A program made the translations under genes and the position numbers. A model generated the notes under the pieces. The model did not search any database. It saw only the letters and a list, made by a program, of their open reading frames with translations, and was not told the origin of the DNA. Positions 1-8,615 of a DNA stretch of 64,000 bases are shown here, in pieces; position 1 is the first letter of the stretch; each line of letters begins with the position of its first letter. The DNA lies in the NCBI RefSeq assembly GCF_021729145.1, contig NZ_JAJSLW010000002.1, positions 124,001-188,000 of the forward strand, given 5' to 3'. The DNA is from Membranihabitans maritimus. Lineage in GTDB: Bacteria; Bacteroidota; Bacteroidia; Chitinophagales; Saprospiraceae.

Positions 1-296
1 GTAGTGGATACACACCACTCCAATATATTTTTCAGTCCGCTGGGAATACTGAATACATATTCAGGTGTACATATAATGATTCCATTGCATGTTCCAATTT
101 GTTTTCGCAAATGTTGTATTTTCAGTGGTATATTATGTTCTGTCCTGTCTGTTTGAAAATGCGGAAATTCAGTCAGATTGTCCAATATTTCAAATTCGAA
201 TTCTTTGTTTGTTTGCTTTTCTATCCATTTGAGAATGGATAGATTGGAAGAATTGGGACTTGCACTTCCATTGATAGCTAGTATTTTTTGTTTCAT
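1..296 (-). CDS. NADPH-dependent FMN reductase family protein (partial)
   Basis: The first 98 codons of a flavodoxin-fold NAD(P)H-dependent FMN reductase read leftward and run off the window edge, so the C-terminal half is missing. The N-terminus MKQKILAINGSAS is the usual first beta strand plus the phosphate-binding GS(A)S loop. TPEYVFSIPSGLKNILEW near residues 75-93 matches the family's TPEYN.S.P..LKN..DW motif that contacts FMN. The start is the ATG at 296, which fits the family N-terminus. Such enzymes reduce free flavins or quinones in the cytosol. The gene is divergent from the ABC ATPase on the other side of a 150-base spacer. The family call is firm; the substrate is unknown. Confidence 0.8.
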   Translation of the reverse strand, partial: MKQKILAINGSASPNSSNLSILKWIEKQTNKEFEFEILDNLTEFPHFQTDRTEHNIPLKIQHLRKQIGTCNGIIICTPEYVFSIPSGLKNILEWCVST

Positions 297-446
297 TAAA
301 ATGGCTTTAGTAGTTTTGGAACATTTTCATTATTTACCTGCGCTGAGAACAAAACCAACTTAAGGATTTCTATATTGTTTAATCCCTAAGTAGGAAAAGT
401 TAGGTATTTATCTTTTATACTTTAACGCAATAAGCAATCACTTCGG

Positions 447-1859
447 ATGTCAGAATTACGGTACTTACGATTTACAGGATTCCATACCAGGGGGACAAAA
501 CAAAATAAGAAGATTTCGTTGCAATCTATTCTATGTATTTCCGGGGGTAGTGAGCAATTACGATCTGAATTTATCAAAGAATTATATAATTCACGAAATG
601 GAGGTAGCAAGAGAATACAATTGGTCAATGAGAACGGAGAATCTGTGGTCCAGCACATATTATTGGCGCAGGATAGGAATAAATATTTGAAGAAACATAG
701 TCATCAGGGGCTGTTTTTTCAGCAACGGTTCCAGAGTGCCTATGCAGATATCGGCGATACAGTCAAGGATGTGATCTATAGTGCCCAGCAGAAATTTCAT
801 TTTCCCGACTTTCCTAAGTTACTGGATATTCTGGAAGTTCAACCCCTTTTGGAAAAACCGTTAATACAATTGTCATCAGGGGAGTGGCAGAGATATACCT
901 TTATGTTAAATATTATAAAAAAGCCGGACATTTTACTTTTTGAGGACGGATTGAAAGGCCTCGATTCCCGGTGGAGAAATAATATTATCGATTTATTTTT
1001 GTCCGGGGTATTACCAGTTCCGACCCTGATTTTTACTTCTGATAATGTCCTTGATGAAATACCCACTGAATACAAACTACATTTAGGCAATCAATATAAA
1101 GAAACTTCAGGTGGGGATCCCGGTATTTCTGATGATCTACGGGATTTGATCAATTCATACTATTCTTCGCCGAAAAATCCAAAAGTGATTGTGCGCATGG
1201 ATGGTGTGAATATACAATACGGTACAAAAAAAGTATTGCAAAATATCAGGTGGGAAGTAAAAAGTGGTGAAAGCTGGAAGATTCAAGGGCATAATGGAGC
1301 CGGAAAAAGTACATTATTGAGCCTGATATATGGAGATAATCCCCAGGCTTATAGCCAACCCGTATACCTGTTCGGAAGGAAAAAAGGAAGTGGGCAGTCA
1401 ATTTGGGAACTTAAATCTAAAATTTCTTACTTCAGCTCAGATCTTTTCCAATACTTTAATTCCAAAAAGTCCGGATGGGGTGTAATTCAATCTGAAATGA
1501 AAACACCACATATAGAATCGAATATGCCAGCAGAGGAATTAATATTTGGATTAGCGGATTATTTTGAGATAACAGAGCACTTGGATACACCTTTCTCTCG
1601 ATTAAACCCGAATGTAAGAAGGCAGGTTTTACTTATTGCTACCTATTTAAAATCCTCAGAGTTAATTATTCTGGATGAGCCGTATCATGGCTTTGACAAC
1701 AAAACTATCGCCAGGAATAATCGCTTAATTGAATATATAATATCAAATTCTAACCAAGCCCTTCTGTTTGTTTCCCATTATTCACAATATTTTCCTGAAG
1801 ACATAATGAATAAATTGGTATTAAACGAAGGAGAAATACATGAAATCACAATTTCCTGA
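447..1859 (+). CDS. ModF-like tandem ABC ATPase with degenerate first half
   Basis: A cytosolic protein of 470 residues with two ABC ATPase domains and no membrane segment, like E. coli ModF/PhrA. The second domain (about 250-465) has an intact Walker A (GHNGAGKST) and Walker B (LIILDEPYHGFD), but its signature region (FSRLNPNVRRQ) is poor. The first domain keeps a signature (LSSGEWQRY) and a Walker B-like ILLFEDGLKGLD, yet its P-loop position reads CISGGSEQLRSEF and lacks GKS/T. One composite ATP site built from the second P-loop and the first signature would therefore be complete. Its last 14 bases overlap the convergent DUF1080 gene. The role is unknown; ModF-type proteins are soluble and are not proven transporters. 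Confidence 0.8.
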   Translation: MSELRYLRFTGFHTRGTKQNKKISLQSILCISGGSEQLRSEFIKELYNSRNGGSKRIQLVNENGESVVQHILLAQDRNKYLKKHSHQGLFFQQRFQSAYADIGDTVKDVIYSAQQKFHFPDFPKLLDILEVQPLLEKPLIQLSSGEWQRYTFMLNIIKKPDILLFEDGLKGLDSRWRNNIIDLFLSGVLPVPTLIFTSDNVLDEIPTEYKLHLGNQYKETSGGDPGISDDLRDLINSYYSSPKNPKVIVRMDGVNIQYGTKKVLQNIRWEVKSGESWKIQGHNGAGKSTLLSLIYGDNPQAYSQPVYLFGRKKGSGQSIWELKSKISYFSSDLFQYFNSKKSGWGVIQSEMKTPHIESNMPAEELIFGLADYFEITEHLDTPFSRLNPNVRRQVLLIATYLKSSELIILDEPYHGFDNKTIARNNRLIEYIISNSNQALLFVSHYSQYFPEDIMNKLVLNEGEIHEITIS

Positions 1860-2580
1860 TCCATACATTCCGGAAGCTAACGGGATTGCTATGATCTTGA
1901 AGAACAAGAGGACCAGGCCCGTGAGTCTCATAGCTCGGTTGACCAATAAATGCGGTACCTCCTTTTATCTCGGAATGGTTTTGTACGAGAACACCATTGT
2001 GTAATACAGTGACATAAGCTGGTTTTTCAAGGGATCCATCACTTCCAAACTTGGGTGCGGTATAGATTATATCATAGCTATTCCATTCTCCAGTTCGCTG
2101 CATTGCATTGACTAACGGAATATGTTGTTTATATATACTAGCGGCCTGGCCATTAGAGTAGGTCCTGTTTTGATAGGAGTCTAATACCTGTACCTCGTAT
2201 TTACCCTGGAGAAAAATACCACTGTTTCCCCTTCCCTGTCCTTCACCTTTTATTATTAAGGGAGATCTCCATTCAATGTGGAGTTGAAAATCCTCAAATT
2301 TTTCTTTAGTTTGAATGGGACCTGTTCCCGGAACTACAGTAAATAGATTTCCTTTAATCTGCCATGATGGATCATTGCCATCCTTATCTGTCCATTTGTC
2401 CAGATTATTCTCAGAAAATAAAATAATTGCATCGCTAGGCGGGGTGGCATAACTTCGTCCGGGGTTGATAACTTGAGGTTCTGGTTCCCATACCTCGGTA
2501 TCTTTAGGATCGCCTTGGCCAAAACTAGTTCCCATACTAAATGCCAATAAAAATGCGAGGAAAAATATTGCTTTTTTCAT
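1846..2580 (-). CDS. Secreted DUF1080 (3-keto-disaccharide hydrolase family) protein
   Basis: A 244-residue protein with a cleavable signal peptide (MKKAIFFLAFLLAFSMG) followed by one DUF1080 domain. This is a concanavalin-like jelly roll now named the 3-keto-disaccharide hydrolase family. Family signatures visible are LFSENNLDKWTDKDG, the FEDFQLHIEWRSP strand, GNSGIFLQGKYEVQVLDS and the C-terminal GPLVLQDHSNPVSFRNVWIRKL. It is probably periplasmic and acts on sugars or glycosides. It follows recA on the same strand behind a terminator, so it is likely transcribed separately. A second DUF1080 gene in the window (36385-37128) sits next to a sugar oxidoreductase; this copy does not. Confidence 0.88.
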   Translation of the reverse strand: MKKAIFFLAFLLAFSMGTSFGQGDPKDTEVWEPEPQVINPGRSYATPPSDAIILFSENNLDKWTDKDGNDPSWQIKGNLFTVVPGTGPIQTKEKFEDFQLHIEWRSPLIIKGEGQGRGNSGIFLQGKYEVQVLDSYQNRTYSNGQAASIYKQHIPLVNAMQRTGEWNSYDIIYTAPKFGSDGSLEKPAYVTVLHNGVLVQNHSEIKGGTAFIGQPSYETHGPGPLVLQDHSNPVSFRNVWIRKL

Positions 2581-2638
2581 TAAGGATAAAATTTTCCACT
2601 AAATATACATGAAAATGGTAAAAATAAAAGGGGCACAT

Positions 2639-2673
2639 AAAAAAAAAGAGGAGGTTGGACATTGCATCCAACC
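2639..2673 (-). terminator. Rho-independent terminator after recA
   Basis: On the minus strand a hairpin with arms GGTTGGA/TCCAACC and a 7-base loop (2653-2673) is followed by nine Ts (the A run at 2639-2647). It lies 67 bases downstream of the recA stop and separates recA from the DUF1080 gene. Confidence 0.75.
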
Positions 2674-2739
2674 CCCAAAGCTAAACCCCAAAAGAAACAA
2701 AAAGATATATAATCTTTGTGTAAAGATACAAAAATAAAA

Positions 2740-3744
2740 CTATTCTGTATCTAATGACTCTTTTATTTTAGATTCAATTTCTTCGGCTACCTCAGGATTA
2801 TCCAGCATAAATTGTTTAGCTGCTTCTCTACCCTGAGCAATCTTGGTATCGCCATAGCTATACCATGATCCCGCTTTTTTTATTACATCCTGGTCTACAC
2901 CAAGGTCTACTATTTCACCTTCTTTGGATATACCCTTACCATAAAGGATATCAAACATAGCTACTCTAAAAGGTGGTGCCAATTTATTCTTTACTACTTT
3001 TACCTTAACGGTATTTCCGACGACATCTCCATCTTTATTTTTTATTGGAGAACCACTTCTTCTAATGTCCAGTCTGATTGAAGAATAAAATTTAAGGGCA
3101 TTTCCACCCGTAGTGGTTTCGGGATTTCCAAACATTACCCCAATTTTTTCCCTCAACTGGTTGATGAATATACAACAACATCCGGTTCTCCCGATTGTCC
3201 CGGTCAATTTTCTTAAAGCCTGTGACATTAATCTTGCTTGCAGTCCCATTTTTGAATCCCCCATTTCTCCTTCGATTTCGGAGCGGGGAGTCAAAGCTGC
3301 TACGGAGTCAATGACGAGAATGTCAATAGCTCCTGAACGAATTAGGTTTTCCGCTATTTCAAGTGCTTGCTCTCCATTATCGGGTTGCGAAATCAGTAGA
3401 TTTTCTGTATCGACACCCAAAGAGTTGGCATAATTTCGATCAAATGCATGTTCAGCATCTATAAAAGCAGCAATTCCGCCTTTTTTTTGACATTCGGCTA
3501 TTGCATGTATAGCTAATGTAGTTTTACCTGAGGATTCTGGGCCGTAAATTTCCACTACCCTGCCTTTGGGAAGTCCATTTACTCCCAATGCCAGGTCCAG
3601 GCTCAACGAGCCCGTTGAAATCGATTCTACATCGATTACCGGGGAATCCCCCATTTTCATTATAGCGCCTTTGCCGTAGGTTTTTTCCAACCTATCCATG
3701 GTCATTTTAAGCGCTTTGAGTTTAGCTTCCTTATTTTCTGACAT
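2740..3744 (-). CDS. recA: Recombinase RecA
   Basis: A full-length RecA of 334 residues. It catalyses homologous strand exchange and activates LexA self-cleavage in bacteria that have LexA. Visible hallmarks are Walker [10 protein letters not shown] near residue 69, the Walker B stretch [10 protein letters not shown], loop L1 region [18 protein letters not shown], and loop L2 region [19 protein letters not shown]. The N-terminal helix ([19 protein letters not shown]) and the acidic C-terminal tail are present. The ATG at 3744 fits the family start. A good Bacteroidota promoter sits upstream and a terminator downstream, so it appears monocistronic. No LexA-type operator was recognised. Confidence 0.99.
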   Translation of the reverse strand: MSENKEAKLKALKMTMDRLEKTYGKGAIMKMGDSPVIDVESISTGSLSLDLALGVNGLPKGRVVEIYGPESSGKTTLAIHAIAECQKKGGIAAFIDAEHAFDRNYANSLGVDTENLLISQPDNGEQALEIAENLIRSGAIDILVIDSVAALTPRSEIEGEMGDSKMGLQARLMSQALRKLTGTIGRTGCCCIFINQLREKIGVMFGNPETTTGGNALKFYSSIRLDIRRSGSPIKNKDGDVVGNTVKVKVVKNKLAPPFRVAMFDILYGKGISKEGEIVDLGVDQDVIKKAGSWYSYGDTKIAQGREAAKQFMLDNPEVAEEIESKIKESLDTE

Positions 3745-3779
3745 CTACATTACAATATTTTCTCTTAACAGAGTTAATT

Positions 3780-3811
3780 CAAATGTATGATATTTTCTCA
3801 GGGAAAACAAA
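3780..3811 (-). promoter_or_regulatory. Bacteroidota-type promoter of recA
   Basis: On the minus strand TTTG (3811-3808), a 20-base spacer and TACATTTG (3787-3780) match the Bacteroidota primary-sigma consensus TTTG-N19/20-TAnnTTTG. The boxes end 35 bases before the recA ATG. Confidence 0.65.
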
Positions 3812-3853
3812 TATTTATTGGCAATAAATCCGAAAAAATACAAACACTTTTAA

Positions 3854-4084
3854 TTATGCCGTTTTAATTCCTGTTTTCTCACTGTATTCTAAAATTCTTT
3901 GGCGAGATTTTCGTGAAGGTTTTAAGTTTTCACTGTTCAAAATCTCTTTTGCCTCCATAAATTCTGAATACATGTCATTTGATTTGGCATCAGTTTGTAT
4001 TCTATCCAATATCTGCGAATTCTCTTCAGCAGACGTTTCGTTGTAAATGAAAGAAATTAATTTAAGTGTAAATTCTAGTTTCAT
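3854..4084 (-). CDS. Conserved small helical protein, function unknown
   Basis: A small acidic protein of 76 residues beginning MKLEFTLKLISFIYNETSAEEN. The upstream GTG at 4090 is also open, but the ATG at 4084 gives the conserved-looking start. It resembles a short Cytophagales protein type (KLISFIYxETSxEE then a C-terminal RILEYSEKTG), recalled from memory and not confirmed by search. It has no signal peptide, membrane segment or catalytic motif and looks largely helical. It lies upstream of recA on the same strand but is separated by recA's own promoter. A role as a small regulator or anti-sigma-like peptide would be guesswork. Confidence 0.6.
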   Translation of the reverse strand: MKLEFTLKLISFIYNETSAEENSQILDRIQTDAKSNDMYSEFMEAKEILNSENLKPSRKSRQRILEYSEKTGIKTA

Positions 4085-4386
4085 AGGCACTTTTAAAATT
4101 TAATAATCAAAATTTCCATACTAAAACTATTTTTAATTTACCAATATTGCAGTCTTTTTTTACTTTAACATATACAAAATCTTTCTCATTTATAAAAGAT
4201 AAAACTTCGTATCAAACCACAACATTGGTTTATATTGATGTTATTGTAACTATTAATCTTGTTATCTTATTTTTTAAAACCTGAAAAGTTTTCTAAATGA
4301 AGAGAATGAAGAATTTTTCAATATTATTCAATCTTTATCATAAAGGTTTTAAAATGACAGTTTAACGTCAGGGGGTTAATAGATTT

Positions 4387-4722
4387 TTATAACAACTCAT
4401 TAGCTGGAACCCATAAGTAGTTTTGAATTTTAACTACTTTATTGTGTTTTACTTTCACCCCTTCCGACTCTAATTGATTAGCCATGAAATCAGGGGTGGG
4501 AAAATGCAACCTCCCGGAAAGTACCCCGGCTGCATTGACGACCCTATGTGCCGGAATTTCCCCATAACCTGCATGGTAATTACGAAGGGCATACCCGACC
4601 ATTCGGGCCGACCCCAAAGCTAAGTAATCAGCGATATTTCCATAAGTGGTAACCTTACCCCTAGGAATTTGGGCTACAACTTCATAAACCTGTTCGTAAT
4701 AAAATTTGCTATTATTTGTCAT
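4387..4722 (-). CDS. Alkyltransferase-like (ATL) DNA-binding protein of the MGMT family
   Basis: A protein of 111 residues matching the DNA-binding C-terminal domain of O6-alkylguanine-DNA alkyltransferases: QVYEVVAQIPRGKVTTYGNIADYL, then SARMVGYALRNY with the arginine finger. The active-site PCHRV motif reads PAHRVVNAAG, so the alkyl-accepting cysteine is replaced by alanine. In the ATL family such proteins bind O6-alkylguanine without transferring the group and hand the lesion to nucleotide excision repair. The gene is divergent from the TrpF-like gene with a 31-base gap. The family is firm; repair coupling in this host is inferred. Confidence 0.9.
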   Translation of the reverse strand: MTNNSKFYYEQVYEVVAQIPRGKVTTYGNIADYLALGSARMVGYALRNYHAGYGEIPAHRVVNAAGVLSGRLHFPTPDFMANQLESEGVKVKHNKVVKIQNYLWVPANELL

Positions 4723-4753
4723 ACCTTTGCCATCCTGAAAGTAAAAAATCGAT

Positions 4754-5299
4754 ATGAATTTTTCAGATATTAGCTATTTAATTTTAGAAGTTAAAAATTT
4801 AACGGACGCCAGATATTTTACAGCTATGGGGGTTGATTATCTTCATTTTGAACTTGATCCCCGGGAGGAAGGTGCCATAACAACGGAGGCGTTTACCGGA
4901 ATTATTGAATGGGTTGAGGGCCCAAAAATTTTATGCTCTATTGATCATATGTTCACGGACGAGCATATAAGGGAAATTATAGAACAAGATGCTGTACATG
5001 GTATCCTTAGTAAACATGCAGACCTCATAGACTTTTGTAACAGAATCAAACCATTAACATCCATTTTAAAGGTAGGAAATGGCACCGCTCCATTAAAGGA
5101 GGATCAGACCATAAATGGTATTCTTAGTGAAACTATAGTATCAACCTCAATTCCTAATTTTGTGATTTGTAACTCACCTCATGATGCTCATAAGAAAATA
5201 AAAGAGGGGCTTAGGGAACTGGCTCTTTACGCCGGTGATGAAACGCAAGTGGGCATTAAGAATTTTGATGACTTTGATGATCTATTTTACATGGAATAA
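4754..5299 (+). CDS. TrpF-like TIM-barrel protein, function uncertain
   Basis: A soluble protein of 181 residues. The opening (ILEVKNLTDARYFTAMGVDYLHFEL) resembles the first two strands of phosphoribosylanthranilate isomerase (KICGIT..EDA..A...GAD.LGF), but the catalytic cysteine and the phosphate-binding glycine loops near the end are not evident. At 181 residues it is shorter than TrpF (about 200-210). It has no trp gene neighbours and converges on rsmA with only two bases between the stops. It may be a diverged, non-tryptophan TIM-barrel family or a degenerate isomerase. Confidence in a real gene is high, in the activity low. Confidence 0.6.
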   Translation: MNFSDISYLILEVKNLTDARYFTAMGVDYLHFELDPREEGAITTEAFTGIIEWVEGPKILCSIDHMFTDEHIREIIEQDAVHGILSKHADLIDFCNRIKPLTSILKVGNGTAPLKEDQTINGILSETIVSTSIPNFVICNSPHDAHKKIKEGLRELALYAGDETQVGIKNFDDFDDLFYME

Positions 5300-5301
5300 A
5301 C

Positions 5302-6072
5302 TTACTTTCCAACTTCTTCCACTTTTTTAGCCAAATCAACAAAAGTTTCCATTTTTACCTGTTCACCCCGTAAGTCATTGAGATTCATTTCTTCAGCTTT
5401 TTGTTTAAGGACGGGGTCAGAAAAGTTATTTCTCAATTTTTTACGGCGGTGAGTAAAAGCCGATCGAACTACTTTTTCAAGCGAGTGGAAAGAAATACCG
5501 GGGTCTTCATTTTTCCTTTCAAAACGCACTACAGCTGACAGGACATTTGGGGGCGGGGAAAAATCTCCGGGTTTAACCTTATACACAATCTTTGCATCGT
5601 AGAAGACCTGTGTAAGTATTGCAAGAGACCCGTAATCTTTGGTATTCACTTTTCCCACGATCCTTTTGGCCATTTCATATTGAAACATCCCTAATCCGGC
5701 GGGAATCAAATTTTTATTCTGCAACATTTTGATCACTATTCGCGAGGATATATTGTAGGGGAAATTACCGACCAGCAAGAAGGGTTCCCCTTGAAATACC
5801 TCTTTCATATCCAGTTTCAAAATATCTTGCTCTATGAGCTCATTATCCGCAAGTAGATGTTGGTCTTTTAAATAGGCTATCATATCTCTGTCTAATTCTA
5901 CTGCTCGAAACTTTTTATCCAGACGAATTAGCTCTTTTGTTAGAATTCCCCGGCCCGGACCAACTTCCAATAAGTTGGGAACATGATTCCATTCACTTAC
6001 TATTTTGGCCATATTAGCCGTTAAATATGTATTCTTTAAAAAGTGTTGACCAAAAGATTTTTTTGCTTTCAT
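5302..6072 (-). CDS. rsmA: 16S rRNA (adenine1518/1519-N6,N6)-dimethyltransferase
   Basis: A 256-residue RsmA/KsgA, which dimethylates two adjacent adenosines in helix 45 of 16S rRNA late in 30S assembly. It shows the family opening KSFGQHFLKN, SAM motif I LLEVGPGRGILT, the catalytic GNFPYNISSRI motif (the NxPY type), and the C-terminal region FTHRRKKLRNNF. Length and start are normal. It is divergent from pdxA (68-base spacer), a pairing also seen in enterobacteria where pdxA and ksgA are neighbours. Confidence 0.98.
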   Translation of the reverse strand: MKAKKSFGQHFLKNTYLTANMAKIVSEWNHVPNLLEVGPGRGILTKELIRLDKKFRAVELDRDMIAYLKDQHLLADNELIEQDILKLDMKEVFQGEPFLLVGNFPYNISSRIVIKMLQNKNLIPAGLGMFQYEMAKRIVGKVNTKDYGSLAILTQVFYDAKIVYKVKPGDFSPPPNVLSAVVRFERKNEDPGISFHSLEKVVRSAFTHRRKKLRNNFSDPVLKQKAEEMNLNDLRGEQVKMETFVDLAKKVEEVGK

Positions 6073-6077
6073 GGATA

Positions 6078-6110
6078 TTTACAATTCATCAATCGCTTTT
6101 GTTAACTTTG
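6078..6110 (+). promoter_or_regulatory. Putative promoter of pdxA
   Basis: TAACTTTG (6103-6110) exactly fits the Bacteroidota -7 box TAnnTTTG and lies 30 bases before the pdxA ATG. The upstream box is weak (TTTA at 6078-6081 with a 21-base spacer). Confidence 0.4.
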
Positions 6111-6140
6111 CGAATGTTTTGACTAAAGTAACACGAAAAT

Positions 6141-7223
6141 ATGTATAAGCCTAAAATAGGAATTTCCCTGGGGGATGTTAATGGAATAGGACCCGAAGTA
6201 ATCATCAAGGTTTTGATGGAAAAACGCATTCTCAATCAGTGTATTCCATTAATTTATGGTTCTTCAAAAGTTATTTCGTACCACAAAAATATTGTTAATC
6301 CTACCGAATTCGAATATTCCAATCTTTCTTCAGCAGAAACTCCTGTCGAAAATAAGATAAACATCATTAATTGCTGGTCAGAGAATGTAAATATTACGTT
6401 GGGGGAGCCCACTGAAGATGGGGGGAAATATTCAGCTTTGTCATTGGAAAGAGCATTGACAGATTTGAAAAATGGTCTGATTGATGCTGTAGTTACTGCT
6501 CCTATTAACAAGCAATCCATGTCCAAAGTCAATTTTGGATTTCCGGGTCATACGGAGTATATCACGCAATTCTTCGGAGAAAAAAATTCCATGATGTGTA
6601 TGGTGCGTGAAGATTTGCGGATTGGATTGGTTACCAACCATATCCCTATTTCGGTAGTAGCTTCCTCCATTTCTAAGGAATTGATAGGTAAAAAAATAAA
6701 AACATTCAAAGAGAGTTTGATCAGGGATTTCGGGATTGAAAAACCGCTCATAGCTGTTTTGGGATTAAATCCACATGCCAGCGACGGGGGGGTAATTGGA
6801 GATGAGGACGAGACCATCGTCCGCCCTGCGGTTATTGAAGCAAAAAAGAATGGCAATCTTGTATTCGGGCCCTTTGCAGCTGATGGGTTTTTTGGGAGTA
6901 ATGAGTATAAGAAATTTCACGGGATACTGGCTATGTACCACGATCAGGGTTTGGTACCATTTAAATTACTTAGTTTTGGTGAAGGTATTAATTTTACAGC
7001 AGGATTGCCAATAGTCCGCACTTCTCCTGATCATGGAACCGGGTTCGATATTGTCGGCAAGAATATTGCTAATCCTATGTCCATGCGCAAGGCTCTTTAT
7101 CAAGCGGTAGACATCGTTCGACAGCGTAAGACTTTTGATGAATGGAACAAAGACCCTTTAGTAAAACAAGGAACTCACCAGGAAGGGGATGACAGTTTTA
7201 ATCCGGATGAATTCGATCAATAA
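6141..7223 (+). CDS. pdxA: 4-hydroxythreonine-4-phosphate dehydrogenase PdxA
   Basis: A 360-residue PdxA, the NAD-dependent enzyme that oxidises 4-phosphohydroxy-L-threonine in the DXP-dependent route to pyridoxal phosphate. Motifs seen are the N-terminal GISLGDVNGIGPEV and three metal-ligand histidines in FPGHTEYI, AMYHDQGLVPFK and TSPDHGTGFDI. The C-terminus carries a short acidic extension (EEGD..FNPDEFDQ region). lspA follows after 11 bases, so both are probably co-transcribed from the promoter in the rsmA spacer. Confidence 0.97.
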   Translation: MYKPKIGISLGDVNGIGPEVIIKVLMEKRILNQCIPLIYGSSKVISYHKNIVNPTEFEYSNLSSAETPVENKINIINCWSENVNITLGEPTEDGGKYSALSLERALTDLKNGLIDAVVTAPINKQSMSKVNFGFPGHTEYITQFFGEKNSMMCMVREDLRIGLVTNHIPISVVASSISKELIGKKIKTFKESLIRDFGIEKPLIAVLGLNPHASDGGVIGDEDETIVRPAVIEAKKNGNLVFGPFAADGFFGSNEYKKFHGILAMYHDQGLVPFKLLSFGEGINFTAGLPIVRTSPDHGTGFDIVGKNIANPMSMRKALYQAVDIVRQRKTFDEWNKDPLVKQGTHQEGDDSFNPDEFDQ

Positions 7224-7234
7224 AAATAAATAAC

Positions 7235-7897
7235 TTGAAAAAAAGTACTATTTCGATATTAGTCATTGTCGGCGTTTTGTTAGTCGATCAGGTCGTAAAA
7301 TTCGTTATAAAAACGAACATGTACTACCATCAACAGATCCCTATTCTCGGACAAGACTGGGCATTTATCCATTTTGTAGAAAATAATGGAATGGCGTTCG
7401 GAATTAGCCTTGGTGAAAATTACGGAAAGTTAGCTTTGAGTATTTTTAGAATTATTACCGTAATAGGACTGGGTTGGCTAATCAACTCATTACTAAAAAA
7501 GAAAGAGCGTTTTGGATTAATTGTGGCGCTTTGTTTAATATTTGCAGGCGCAATGGGCAATATTATTGATAGCGTATTTTACGGTGTAATATTTTCAGAT
7601 AGCGGATTTGTACCCTCGGAAATAGCTACGTTCCTACCCCCGGAGGGAGGCTATTCTTCATTTTTGCACGGTAAGGTTGTCGATATGTTTTATTTTCCGA
7701 TGATTGATACGGTGTGGCCATCCTGGGTTCCCATAATTGGAGGAAATAGTTTTCAGTTTTTCAGACCGGTATTTAATGTCGCCGATTCCAGTATCTGTAT
7801 TGGAATGTTTACACTACTTATCTTTTACAGGGATTTTTTTTCCGGAGGGAGCCATAAAAAAGCGAAAGAAGTTCAAGAGACAGCTAACACAGATTAG
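7235..7897 (+). CDS. lspA: Lipoprotein signal peptidase LspA, Bacteroidota long form
   Basis: An inner-membrane aspartyl peptidase that cleaves prolipoprotein signal peptides. The start is a TTG at 7235; the next Met would delete the first membrane helix (TISILVIVGVLLVDQVVKFVI). The catalytic aspartates sit in GNIIDS and in FNVADSSICIG. At 220 residues it is longer than E. coli LspA (164) because of a loop between about 120 and 165 (DSGFVPSEIATFLPPEGGYS), a length I associate with Bacteroidota homologs. Four membrane helices are visible. The many lipoproteins in this window are its presumed substrates. Confidence 0.95.
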   Translation: MKKSTISILVIVGVLLVDQVVKFVIKTNMYYHQQIPILGQDWAFIHFVENNGMAFGISLGENYGKLALSIFRIITVIGLGWLINSLLKKKERFGLIVALCLIFAGAMGNIIDSVFYGVIFSDSGFVPSEIATFLPPEGGYSSFLHGKVVDMFYFPMIDTVWPSWVPIIGGNSFQFFRPVFNVADSSICIGMFTLLIFYRDFFSGGSHKKAKEVQETANTD

Positions 7898-7911
7898 TAA
7901 TTTTAAAAAAT

Positions 7912-7943
7912 AAAAGGCTATCTATTGTTGATAGACAGCCTTT
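7912..7943. terminator. Bidirectional terminator between lspA and ArsR-type gene
   Basis: The hairpin AGGCTATCTAT-tgtt-GATAGACAGCCT lies between the convergent lspA and the 8028-8357 regulator. Its minus-strand side runs into TTTTATTTTTT, a good U-tract; the plus-strand side has only TTT. Confidence 0.65.
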
Positions 7944-8027
7944 CAATTTATTCCTGCTGGGAAGTCAGATATTTAATAGTTTTCTTAGCTGAACTGACCA
8001 GCAATTTCTTTGCAGTTGTTGCAGAAA

Positions 8028-8357
8028 TCAATGGGCCATTTGAAACAGTTGATCCGCTTTGGTATATGATGCAACCGCAGAGGAAGCTTTGCTTATGCGA
8101 TCATAATTGATGGCATAATGTACAAACTTTCCGTCTTTTTCATTTGAAACAATGTCCGCATCGCGTAAAATTCTCAAGTGCTGTGAGGTGATAGATTGCT
8201 CAATCTGAAGAGTTTTGTAAATGTTATTTACATTTGTTTTCCCCATGCTGTCAATATATTCCAATATCCTCAGACGGAGGGGATGAGCTAAAGCATGGGC
8301 AATAGCCCAAGCAGTATTAACCCGCTCAGGGTTAAGTGAAACCTTTGTAGTTTTCAT
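8028..8357 (-). CDS. ArsR/SmtB-family winged-helix regulator
   Basis: A 109-residue winged-helix repressor-type protein. AHALAHPLRLRILEYI is the conserved first helix pair, EQSITSQHLRILRDADIVSNEKDGKFVHYAI is the recognition helix and wing. No cysteine pair or cluster that would mark metal sensing is present, so the signal is unknown. A second ArsR-type gene lies upstream on the same strand, but a terminator between them argues for separate transcripts. Neither regulator has metal-resistance genes beside it. Confidence 0.85.
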   Translation of the reverse strand: MKTTKVSLNPERVNTAWAIAHALAHPLRLRILEYIDSMGKTNVNNIYKTLQIEQSITSQHLRILRDADIVSNEKDGKFVHYAINYDRISKASSAVASYTKADQLFQMAH

Positions 8358-8442
8358 AACCTTTTAGTTTTCGTAGTTTTGAATTAATTAAACCTTAGTG
8401 TAACAAATATTACAATTTTTTATATATATTCCAAGTAAACAC

Positions 8443-8474
8443 AAAAAAAAATGCTGTAAATTTTTACAGCATTT
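8443..8474 (-). terminator. Rho-independent terminator downstream of the 8616-8984 gene
   Basis: On the minus strand AAATGCTGTAAA and TTTACAGCATTT pair around a short loop (8449-8474) and run straight into eight or more Ts (the A run at 8443-8450). Confidence 0.7.
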
Positions 8475-8615
8475 AGGTTCTAGGTTCTAATAGGTCATAT
8501 TCACAGAGTCCTTAACGGTCTCGTAAAAACAAAACTCATCGTAAAAAAAGGTTTATTCGTTAGTTGGTAAAAGAGTAAAGGTTCTTGGAATAGACAGAAG
8601 GTTTTCTTTGAAATG

